A DNA stretch of 64,000 bases, from contig NZ_PUDR01000019.1 of assembly GCF_003012935.1 (NCBI RefSeq), forward strand, positions 1 through 64,000, in the 5' to 3' direction. The notes under the pieces were generated by a model. That model was not told where the DNA came from. It saw nothing but the letters and a program-made list of their open reading frames with translations, and did no database searches. Both the position numbers and the translations under genes were made by a program. Shown in pieces: positions 20,093 through 28,500 of this stretch. Position 1 is the stretch's first letter. Every line of letters starts with the position of its first letter. The DNA comes from Pannonibacter carbonis. GTDB taxonomy: Bacteria > Pseudomonadota > Alphaproteobacteria > Rhizobiales > Stappiaceae.

Positions 20093-20782
20093 ATGACCAC
20101 GACACCGCCGCCCTGGCAAGCCCACGACATAGCCGGTTACGATTCAGCAATGACGGCGGGGTGCTCGACGCTTCTGGCAGAGATCATCGCCGACCCTGCG
20201 CGCCGAAAGGCCATCCTTACCGATCCGCGCGATCTGCATCGCACGCTGTTCGCGTCCTTCACGCCTTCTGGCCACAACGAATATGCGGGCACCTATCGCG
20301 GCACGCGAGGCACCACTCTGGCTGGCCGGAGGATGTCCTCTGAGAGCCAACTCGAAGTTGGGGGACAATTTGAGTTCTGTCCTCCCGAAGAAGTGCCCGC
20401 CCGTATGAACTTGCTGCTGGATCATATGCAGCAATGGCTCCGCGACGCCTCCGCAGACAACTACGGTAAGCTCCTGGGCCTCAGCTATACCTTCTGCTGG
20501 TTCGGCAAGATTCACCCCTTCCTTGACGGAAACGGTCATGTGCAGCGTGCGATATTCGCCGCCATGGCGACCGAGTTCGGCTTTCCGCTTTCAGCGCGTT
20601 TTGCGATCCATCCGCGTCCCTATGATCGACTGTTGGCGACCGCCTTGGAGATATTCACACGAGCGCCCGCCAACGAGGAAAATGGGGAACTGGCGTTGGT
20701 CGCGGAATATCTCGCCTTTTTCCTCGACGGGCCGTTCAATGCAGTGCGCAAACACATCAGCTCGGCGTCGCCTTACGACTGA
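20093..20782 (+). CDS. Fic-domain protein
   Basis: 229 aa. The Fic core reads KIHPFLDGNGHVQR (about residues 138-151). The canonical motif is HPFx(D/E)GNGRxxR, so the first arginine of the loop is replaced by His while the second is kept. Fic enzymes transfer AMP or related groups to proteins. No inhibitory (S/T)xxxE(G/N) helix was seen in the protein or its neighbours. The changed loop could alter or lower activity. Cargo-region gene, last before the ICE backbone. Confidence 0.75.
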   Translation: MTTTPPPWQAHDIAGYDSAMTAGCSTLLAEIIADPARRKAILTDPRDLHRTLFASFTPSGHNEYAGTYRGTRGTTLAGRRMSSESQLEVGGQFEFCPPEEVPARMNLLLDHMQQWLRDASADNYGKLLGLSYTFCWFGKIHPFLDGNGHVQRAIFAAMATEFGFPLSARFAIHPRPYDRLLATALEIFTRAPANEENGELALVAEYLAFFLDGPFNAVRKHISSASPYD

Positions 20783-20957
20783 TTTTGGTTGTCAGCTCAG
20801 CGCGCCATGGGCTTCGGCTGATTGGGAGTGAGTGCCTCGCGAATTGGGACTCAAAGGGTTGCGATTTGGGAGAAATACGGGGGAAAGCATTCCCCTGCGA
20901 CCGAGCCAAGGTCTCGCTCGACCCCTTCTGCGGGGTGTCCCCCGCAACGCCCCCGCT

Positions 20958-21041
20958 AAGAGTGAGAGAAGGGATCGGAGATCCGCGACGGGATGAATGT
21001 CGAGAGAGAGGCTCTCGGCGCCCGTCATGGAGTTTGATCCC
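20958..21041 (+). promoter_or_regulatory. structured leader upstream of the DUF932 gene
   Basis: aagagtgagag at 20958, then gacggg (20987-20992) pairing with cccgtc (21021-21026) and, inside it, cgagag (21001-21006) pairing with ctctcg (21012-21017). The start codon is exactly 55 bp after the first stem base. The same elements with the same spacing occur upstream of parB (22338-22421). It could be an RNA element or a protein-binding site. Confidence 0.6.
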
Positions 21042-22247
21042 ATGAACATGCAAGTTCTCGACGCCCGCCACGACACGAGTGGCGGTTACAAGGTCGATGT
21101 CAGCCGCGGCGAGCGCGTCGGGCGGGTGTCGTCCGAATGGTTCTCGCGGCCGGATGACGAGCGATTCCTGTCGCTCGGCGAGCTGGCCCGCTCAGTGCGC
21201 GACCGGGCCGATCGTAGCCGAACTCGCGTCGTCGAAAGCGCGTTGATCCACGTCGAGGCGAATCGCTCCGATCCCGAACGCTTGTCGCTGATCCTTCCGG
21301 GTGCGGAAGCTCCCGTAGCCCCGACCCACTGGAGCTTCGGCCAGCTCGCCGCGCAGGTGGGTGCGCCCGCCGCCTATCTACGCAATCTCCCCGCCGCGCT
21401 GGCCGGCATCAATCTGCAATATGGCCTGACCTCGAACCGGGCCGAGCAGATCAAGACGCTGGAAACCGACGATGGCCTTTCGAGGGGCCGCATCGAACTT
21501 CGCGCTGTCACCGGCCCCGATTACGGTCGTATCTATGACCACGAGCTGGTCGAAGCCGTGCAGCGCATCGCCGGCAACGGCACGGGTGACACGCGCTGGA
21601 AAGTGCCCGGCGTGCTCGACTGGTCGACGGGGATCTACAATCCGCGCGTCGACATCACCAAGGACACCACCACGCTCTATGCCTCCGACCGTGACGTGTT
21701 CCTGTTTCTCGTTGACGATCTGAACCCCATTGAGGCCGGCAAGCTGCCCGATGGCTCGCCCGATCTGTTCTTCCGCGGCTTCTATTGCTGGAACAGCGAG
21801 GTTGGCGCGAAGACGCTCGGCATGGCGAGCTTCTATCTCCGCGCTGTGTGCCAGAACCGCAATCTCTGGGGCGTCGAGGATTTCGAGGAAATCAGCATCC
21901 GCCACAGCAAATACGCCGCGTTGCGCTTCGCCCATGAGGCAGCGCCTGCATTGATGAACTTCGCCAATTCCTCGCCCATGCCCTTCATCAACGGCATCAA
22001 GGCGGCGCGCGAACGGATCGTTGCCCGTACCGACGAGGATCGCACCGATTTCCTGCGCAAGCGCGGCTTCTCCAAGGCCGAGACTGGCAAAATCATAGAG
22101 ACGGTGCTGGCCGAGGAAGGGCGGCCGCCGCAGTCGATCTTCGATTTCGTGCAGGGCATCACCGCGGTTGCCCGCGACAAGCCGCATCAGGACGCCCGCC
22201 TCGACATGGAGGCCAAAGCAAAGAAGCTGCTCGATCGCGCGGCCTGA
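21042..22247 (+). CDS. DUF932 phage/plasmid-like protein
   Basis: 401 aa from ATG at 21042 (ggag 9 bp upstream); an earlier in-frame ATG at 20997 lies inside the conserved leader and is less likely. Matches the DUF932 / phage-plasmid-like family seen on ICEs and large plasmids (WSFGQLAAQVGAPAAYLRNLP, GVLDWSTGIYNPRVD, VFLFLVDDLNPIE). Function not established. First gene of the conserved maintenance block, with parB downstream under a near-identical leader. Confidence 0.8.
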   Translation: MNMQVLDARHDTSGGYKVDVSRGERVGRVSSEWFSRPDDERFLSLGELARSVRDRADRSRTRVVESALIHVEANRSDPERLSLILPGAEAPVAPTHWSFGQLAAQVGAPAAYLRNLPAALAGINLQYGLTSNRAEQIKTLETDDGLSRGRIELRAVTGPDYGRIYDHELVEAVQRIAGNGTGDTRWKVPGVLDWSTGIYNPRVDITKDTTTLYASDRDVFLFLVDDLNPIEAGKLPDGSPDLFFRGFYCWNSEVGAKTLGMASFYLRAVCQNRNLWGVEDFEEISIRHSKYAALRFAHEAAPALMNFANSSPMPFINGIKAARERIVARTDEDRTDFLRKRGFSKAETGKIIETVLAEEGRPPQSIFDFVQGITAVARDKPHQDARLDMEAKAKKLLDRAA

Positions 22248-22259
22248 TCTCATCAAAGT

Positions 22260-22291
22260 CGGAGATGCGGTTTTCCGTGTCTCCGGCTTTT
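22260..22291 (+). terminator. rho-independent terminator after the DUF932 gene
   Basis: 11-bp stem cggagatgcgg (22260-22270) / ccgtgtctccg (22275-22285), with two G-T pairs, a tttt loop and then gctttt. It separates DUF932 from the parB leader, so parB has its own promoter. Confidence 0.8.
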
Positions 22292-22337
22292 GACTTCCAC
22301 GCTTCTCCGTCTTTCCGTTTGCGTTGCGCTGCCCTCC

Positions 22338-22421
22338 AAGAGTGAGAGGGCGGCGCTTCGCTTCGTGACGGGTTGGAGGTCGAGAGAGAGTCTCTCGGCC
22401 GCCCGTCGCGGAGTAACGACC
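22338..22421 (+). promoter_or_regulatory. structured leader upstream of parB (paralogue of the DUF932 leader)
   Basis: aagagtgagag at 22338, gacggg (22367-22372) / cccgtc (22402-22407), inner cgagag (22381-22386) / ctctcg (22392-22397), ATG exactly 55 bp after the first stem base. All distances equal those of the DUF932 leader although the sequence between differs, which argues for selection on the structure or binding site. Confidence 0.6.
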
Positions 22422-24557
22422 ATGGCAACCGCCATTCAGAAGATCACCCTGTCGTCGTCGCGCGACATCCCTTTCAACAAGCTGGTGCTGAGCCAGTCGA
22501 ATGTCCGGCGGATCAAGGCCGGCGTCTCGATCGGGGATCTGGCCGAGTCCATCGCCCGGCGCGGCCTTATCCAGTCACTGCATGTGCGGGCCGTCCTCAA
22601 TGCCGACGGCGTCGAAACCGGCATGTTCGAGGTGCCGGCCGGCGGCCGACGCTATCGCGCGCTGGAACTGCTGGCGAAGCAGAAGCGCCTCAACAAGACC
22701 GCGCCCGTGCCGTGCGTCGTCAGCGACGCGGCGAGCGGCGTCCTGATGGAGGAAATCTCCCTCGCCGAGAATGACGAGCGCGTGTCCCCGCATCCGCTCG
22801 ATCAGTATCGCGCCTTCCAAGCCATGCGCGACAAGGGCATGAGCGAAGAGGCCATCGCGGCCGCCTTCCTGATCGACGTCAATGTCGTGAAGCAGCGCCT
22901 GCGCCTGGCCTCTGTTTCGCCCGCGCTGCTGGCGGTGTTCGCTGAAGACGGCATGGAGCTGAAGCAGCTCATGGCCTTCACGGTGTCGCAGGATCACGCC
23001 CGCCAGGAACAGGTGTGGGAGACGATCCGCAATAGCTGGCAGAAGGAGCCGTGGCAGATCAAGCGCATGCTGACCGAAACTGCGGTGCGCGCCTCCGACA
23101 AGCGCGTCGTGTTCATCGGCATCGACGCGTACGAAGCCGCAGGCGGCATCGTGCTGCGTGATCTGTTCGAGTCCGACGATGGCGGCTGGCTCCAGGATGT
23201 CGGCCTGCTCGATCGGCTGGTCTCCGAGAAGCTGTCCGCGGTCGCCGACGAGATCGCCGCTACCGGTTGGAAGTGGGTCGATGCGGCGGTCAGCATCCCC
23301 TATGGCGTCACCCAGCGCTTGCGCCGGCTTTCGGGCACGTCGCTCGACATCACCCCGGAGGAACAAGCGACGCGCGACGCCTTGCAGACGGAACTTGACG
23401 GCCTGGTCGCCGACTACGAGGACGCCGACGAATTGCCGGATGCGGTGGACCAACGCCTCGGCGAGATCGAGGCGGCAATCGAAGAACTCGACAATCGACC
23501 CGTCAGCTACGATCCGGCCGAGATCGCCATCGGCGGCGTGTTCGTCAGCATCGACACGCATGGCTCGCTCGTCGTCGATCGCGGCTATGTCCGCCCCGAG
23601 GACGAATTGCCATTCGAGGGCTCCGGCGACGAAGCGGCGGTGGAGGATGTCGATCCCCAAACCGGGAAAATCCGCGAGCCTGCCATCCAGCGCGCCGTCG
23701 TCACCATCGGCGGTCGGGTCGCGCCGGTCGAGGAGGAGGAAGAAGACGGCATCAAGCTGCTGCCCGAGCGCCTCGTCATCGAACTGACCGCGCATCGCAC
23801 GCTGGCGCTCCGCGATGCGGTCGCCAGCAATCCGCACGTCGCCATGACGGCGCTGCTGCACAAGCTGGTGTCCGACACCTTCCTGCATCGCCCGGCGACG
23901 GGCGTGCTGGAAGCCAATGTTCGGCAGATTCATTTCGCGGCGCAGGCTGATGATCTGAAGGATAGCGCCTCGGCCCAATCCGTCACGGAGCGGCACGAAC
24001 GCTGGGGCGATCATGTGCCTGCCGATGACGAGGCGCTGTGGGACTGGCTGATCGCGCTCGACGACGACAGTCGCCTGGAACTGCTCGCTCATTGCGTCAG
24101 CTACGGGATCAACGCGCTTTACGAGCGGCCCAATCCCTATGGAGGTTCGGGCGTCAGCGAGCATGGGCTGAAGGTCCGAATGGGCCAAGCCGAACGGCTG
24201 GCGCGTGCGACTGGCCTCGACATGGTGAGCGCGGGCTGGCGGCCGACGGTCGGCAACTATTTCGGCCGCGTCACCAAGACGCGCATCGTCGAAGCGGTGC
24301 GCGAGGGCGCGGGCGATCGGGCGGCGCAGCTCATCGACCATATGAAGAAGGGCGACATGGCCAAGGAAGCGGAACGTTTGCTGGCTGAGACCGGCTGGCT
24401 GCCCGAGCCGCTGCGCCCGGCCGATGCCGACACCACTGGCGAGCAAGCCAATCAGGAAGGTGGCGAAGTCGCGCTTCCGGCTTTCCTGTCTGGTGACGGT
24501 GAAGAGGACGAGGTGGCCGACGCCGACGACGACGAAGCCATGATCGCCGCCGAATAG
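22422..24557 (+). CDS. parB: ParB/RepB/Spo0J-type partition protein (large ICE/plasmid form)
   Basis: 711 aa, ATG at 22422 with ggag upstream. The N-terminal ParB/sulfiredoxin-like domain shows the CTP-binding motifs (VPAGGRRYRALELLAKQ, MEEISLAENDERVSPHP) followed by a helix-turn-helix (EEAIAAAFLIDVNVVKQRLRLASV). The C-terminal ~450 residues are the long extension of ICE-borne ParB proteins, with an acidic tail. It may bind DNA for stability or regulate the ICE; it is not next to parA, which lies at 38.8 kb. Confidence 0.85.
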   Translation: MATAIQKITLSSSRDIPFNKLVLSQSNVRRIKAGVSIGDLAESIARRGLIQSLHVRAVLNADGVETGMFEVPAGGRRYRALELLAKQKRLNKTAPVPCVVSDAASGVLMEEISLAENDERVSPHPLDQYRAFQAMRDKGMSEEAIAAAFLIDVNVVKQRLRLASVSPALLAVFAEDGMELKQLMAFTVSQDHARQEQVWETIRNSWQKEPWQIKRMLTETAVRASDKRVVFIGIDAYEAAGGIVLRDLFESDDGGWLQDVGLLDRLVSEKLSAVADEIAATGWKWVDAAVSIPYGVTQRLRRLSGTSLDITPEEQATRDALQTELDGLVADYEDADELPDAVDQRLGEIEAAIEELDNRPVSYDPAEIAIGGVFVSIDTHGSLVVDRGYVRPEDELPFEGSGDEAAVEDVDPQTGKIREPAIQRAVVTIGGRVAPVEEEEEDGIKLLPERLVIELTAHRTLALRDAVASNPHVAMTALLHKLVSDTFLHRPATGVLEANVRQIHFAAQADDLKDSASAQSVTERHERWGDHVPADDEALWDWLIALDDDSRLELLAHCVSYGINALYERPNPYGGSGVSEHGLKVRMGQAERLARATGLDMVSAGWRPTVGNYFGRVTKTRIVEAVREGAGDRAAQLIDHMKKGDMAKEAERLLAETGWLPEPLRPADADTTGEQANQEGGEVALPAFLSGDGEEDEVADADDDEAMIAAE

Positions 24558-24623
24558 CCGAACGCTGGCGGGGAGCGGCACGATCCGTTCCCCGCAGACC
24601 TCTCTCCGATCCTTCAACCGTCA

Positions 24624-24678
24624 GCCCGGCCCATAAACCAACATCTGCGCGGCTAAGCCGCGCGGCTCGGGCCTTTTT
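24624..24678 (+). terminator. rho-independent terminator after parB
   Basis: Inner stem gcgcggc (24647-24653) / gccgcgc (24657-24663) within an outer gcccgg (24624-24629) / tcgggc pairing, then ttttt (24674-24678). Ends 16 bp before the next start codon. Confidence 0.7.
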
Positions 24679-24694
24679 ATTTCTGGAGCCTGTC

Positions 24695-25111
24695 ATGGCC
24701 GACTACTTCACTCATTTCTCGTGCCTGCTCGATGTCGGCACGCCGGAAAACGCCGCCCGCGCGCTCGATCTCTACAACGCCTTGTCAGAGCACGGCGCGT
24801 CGGAGGAACCGCCCTCCGAAGGGTTCCTGCTGTCGATCCAGCCCGAGCATGGCGGCACGAACCTCTGGATGCGCGACGATGAAACCGGCGATCCCGAGCG
24901 CGTCATCCAGTTCGTGAAGCGCTGCGCCGCCGAGTTCAGCCTCACGGGCCGCTGGGGATTTCAATACGCCAACACCTGCTCTAAGCCCCGGCTCGATGGA
25001 TTTGGTGGCGGCGCCCATGTCCTCGACCTCGCCACCGGCGAAACGGTGGACTGGATCTATACAGATGGCTGGCTCGCCGAGACCATCTCCGGCGAGGGAG
25101 GACCGCTATGA
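24695..25111 (+). CDS. conserved ICE hypothetical protein
   Basis: 138 aa, ATG at 24695 with tggag upstream. Mixed alpha/beta (MADYFTHFSCLLDVGTPENAARALDLYNAL; RWGFQYANTCSKPRLDGFGGGAHVLDLATGE). No characterised domain recognised. Overlaps the next gene by 4 bp. From memory, such genes recur between parB and the strawberry-notch-like gene in related elements; the role is unknown. Confidence 0.7.
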   Translation: MADYFTHFSCLLDVGTPENAARALDLYNALSEHGASEEPPSEGFLLSIQPEHGGTNLWMRDDETGDPERVIQFVKRCAAEFSLTGRWGFQYANTCSKPRLDGFGGGAHVLDLATGETVDWIYTDGWLAETISGEGGPL

Positions 25112-25362
25112 GCATCCCCTCTCATGCCCGGAGCAATTTCCAGACCTTGCTGCGCGCGGCGGGCGACGGCAACCTCGCCCTCATGGAGTGTCTGGACGCC
25201 GTGACGGGCATCCCTCGCTACGTCATCTGCGCCGTTGGGCGCGACAACGACGACTACGTCTTTACGCCCTTCGGCCATCTCGTGGACGGCAATCCCTACG
25301 ACGCCTACCTGCCACCCGACCCCGAAGATCCGGACGACTTCGTGCGGCCCGACAGGCAGTAG
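25108..25362 (+). CDS. small conserved ICE protein (DUF6117-like)
   Basis: 84 aa, ATGA overlap with the previous gene. Sequence core NFQTLLRAAGDGNLALMEC and YVFTPFGHLV resembles a small family I recall as DUF6117, common on alphaproteobacterial ICEs and plasmids. Function unknown. Followed by a strong terminator. Confidence 0.7.
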   Translation: MSIPSHARSNFQTLLRAAGDGNLALMECLDAVTGIPRYVICAVGRDNDDYVFTPFGHLVDGNPYDAYLPPDPEDPDDFVRPDRQ

Positions 25363-25382
25363 AAGACGCCATTGATGGATGG

Positions 25383-25415
25383 AAAAGCGCCCACCTTGCG
25401 GTCGGGCGCTTTTTT
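25383..25415 (+). terminator. rho-independent terminator
   Basis: aaaagcgccc (25383-25392) pairs with gggcgctttt (25404-25413), followed by further T. Closes the two-gene unit 24695-25362. Confidence 0.88.
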
Positions 25416-25464
25416 CATGTCGGGGTGAGCGAGAGTCAGAGGGCCGCCGGGAGGGATTGAGTCC

Positions 25465-25526
25465 GGACAGGCGAAAGAGAGCGCCGCGCGGGCTTGTCCT
25501 TCTCCGCTCTCCTTGAGGCTCAACCC
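25465..25526 (+). promoter_or_regulatory. leader hairpin upstream of the methyltransferase-helicase gene
   Basis: ggacaggc (25463-25470) can pair with gcttgtcc (25492-25499), with one G-T pair. The overall plan (gagagtcagag motif, hairpin, then ATG at 25527) recalls the DUF932 and parB leaders, but the sequence match is weak. Reported as a possible third member. Confidence 0.35.
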
Positions 25527-28500
25527 ATGAACATCCTGTCTCCCCAGGCCGCTGCGGCCGCGCCGCTGCCGCTCGTCCCGTCGTCGGGCATCCTCGCTGC
25601 CGCCAATCACCTGCTCCCCCATCTCGAACGCGGCGAGCGCGTCGACGCCGCCATCCTGCGCAGTGCAATGGAAACGGCCTTCGGCGCTTCCGATGCGTCG
25701 GGCGCCTGGGACTGGAAGGGATCTTACGAGGCCTGCGAAGTCGCCGCAGTCTTGTTCCTTCGCAAATACGGAAAGGCGCTCTTCCGCAAATCCGCCTCCT
25801 CGGCTGCACGCCTTTCCGTGCTGACGAAGATCGCCGGATTATTACCGACGCATACGCGGCGATCGGAGGAATCGCAGGCGCTTCAGCAGTTTTCGACGCC
25901 GTTGCCGCTTGGCCTTGCTGCGCTGACGGCCGCAGCAATCACGCCATCCGACCGCGTGCTGGAGCCTTCGGCAGGCACCGGGTTGCTGGCGATCCTCGCG
26001 CTGACGGCGGGCGGATCGCTCATCCTCAATGAGCTGGCCGACACCCGCGCCGAGCTGCTGTCCTCCCTCTTTCCGGTCCTTCCCGTCAGCCGGTTCGATG
26101 CCGCGCAGATTGACGATCATCTGTATGCCTCGGCTGTTCCCTCCGTCGTGCTGATGAATCCGCCGTTCTCGGCGATGGCGCATGTTTCCGGCCGGGTGCA
26201 GGATGCCGGTTTCCGCCACATCGCCTCAGCACTGAACCGGCTTGCGCCTGGCGGCCGTCTGGTCGCGATCACCGGCGCCAATGTCGGGCCGGACCTGTCC
26301 GAATGGCGCGATGCCTTTGTCGGCTTGCAGGCGCGTGGCCGCGTTGTGTTCAGCGCCGCCATCGCTGGCTCGGTCTATCAGAAGCACGGCACCAGCTTTC
26401 CGACGCGGCTGACCGTCATCGACAAGTCGCCCGCCGACGATCTGGGCATGTTCCCGTCGTCTCCCGGCATGGCGCCCGATGCCGCCACGCTGCTCGGGTG
26501 GATCGACGCCCACGTGCCGCCGCGTCTCCCCGTCACGCTGCCTGCCGAAATTCGTCCAGTCGCCGCCGCGCCGAAATCCGTGAGCGGTTTTCTCGTCCGT
26601 TCGGTGGCATCGCGTCCCACCGCTACCGTTGCCGATCCCGAAGGCATCGAACTCGACTATGAGATCGTGGACGCGACGCTGACCGATGGCGCCAATCTCA
26701 CCGAGTCGATCTATGAAGAATACGGATTGCAGTCGATCCATATTCCCGGCTCCGAGCTGCATCCGACCAGGCTCGTGCAGTCGGCCGCGATGGCGAGCGT
26801 CGCGCCACCCAGGCCCAGCTATCGCCCGATGCTGCCCGCGAACATCCGCGCATTACTGTCCGAGGCCCAGTTGGAGACCGTCATCTACGCCGGCGAGGCC
26901 CATAACGACTATCTCGCCGGATCGTGGACGGTCGATGCCACCTTCGATCTCGTCCAGGCAGCGCCCACCGACGCCCCGAACACCGTCCGCTTCCGCCGCG
27001 GTTTCATGCTCGGCGACGGCACCGGCGCTGGCAAGGGCCGCCAATCGGCCGGGATCATTCTCGACAACTGGCTCCAGGGACGCCGCAAGGCAGTCTGGAT
27101 ATCGAAGTCTGACAAGCTGATCGAGGACGCTCAGCGCGACTGGTCGGCGCTCGGCATGGAGCGCCTGTTGGTGACGCCACTGTCGCGCTTTCCGCAGGGC
27201 AAGCCGATCACGCTCAGCGAAGGCGTCCTATTTGCAACCTATGCCACGCTACGCTCCGACGAGCGTGGGGAGAAGGTTTCGCGCGTCCGCCAGATCGTCG
27301 AATGGTTGGGGACTGATTTCGATGGAGTCCTCATTTTCGACGAAAGCCATGCCATGCAAAACGCCGGCGGCGGCAAGGGAGACCGTGGCGATGTCGCCCC
27401 CTCGCAGCAGGGGCGTGCTGGCCTGCGTTTGCAACATGCGCTGCCCAGTGCCCGCGTCGTCTATGTCTCCGCCACCGGCGCCACAACGGTCCACAATCTC
27501 GCCTATGCCCAGCGGCTCGGCCTGTGGGGCGGCGAGGATTTCCCCTTCGTGACCCGCGCCGAGTTCGTCGAGGCGATCGAGGATGGCGGCGTCGCAGCGA
27601 TGGAGGTGCTGGCACGCGATCTGCGTTCGCTCGGCCTCTATACCGCCCGGTCGCTTTCCTATGACGGTGTGGAATATGAACTCGTCGAGCACCAGCTCAC
27701 CGACGAACAGCGCCGCGTCTACGATGCCTATGCTGGGGCCTTCTCGATTATCCATAACCATCTCGACGCCGCGATGCGGGCGGCAAATATCACCGGCAGC
27801 GACGGGACGCTGAACCGGCAGGCCAAATCCGCCGCCCGCTCGGCGTTCGAGAGCGCCAAGCAGCGATTCTTCGGTCATCTTCTCACCAGCATGAAGACAC
27901 CGACTCTGATCCGCTCGATCGAGAGTGATCTTGAGCAAGGCCATGCCGCCGTGGTGCAGATTGTCTCGACCGGCGAGGCGTTGATGGAACGCCGTCTGGC
28001 CGAGATCCCGACCGAGGAATGGAACGACATCCGCGTCGACATCACGCCGCGCGAGTATGTCCTCGACTATCTCGCCCATAGTTTTCCCGTGCAGCTCTAT
28101 GAGCCGTTCACCGACAGCGAGGGCAATCTGTCGTCGCGTCCCGTCATGCGCGATGGCCAGCCGGTCGAAAGCCGGGAAGCCGTCGCCCGGCGTGACGAGC
28201 TGATCGAGCACCTCGCCTCGCTTCCGCCCGTGCCCGGTGCGCTGGACCAGATCGTGCAGCGCTTCGGCACAGACACGGTGGCCGAGGTGACAGGCCGCTC
28301 GCGCCGTATCGTCCGCAAGGGCGACCGCTTCGCCGTCGAGAACCGCGCGCCCTCCGCCAATCTCGCCGAGACGGCGGCCTTCATGGACGATGTGAAGCGC
28401 GTGCTGGTGTTCAGCGATGCTGGCGGCACAGGCCGCAGCTACCACGCCGATCTCACCGCGAAGAACCAACGCCTGCGCGTCCATTATCTCCTCGAACCAG

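Noticed and set aside
20987-21026. rho-independent terminator at the DUF932 leader hairpin
   Set aside because: No T run follows the stem and a start codon lies just downstream; a leader element is more likely.
22575-24617. 680-codon open frame on the minus strand
   Set aside because: Exact antisense of parB; long frames opposite GC-rich genes are expected and the composition is not protein-like.
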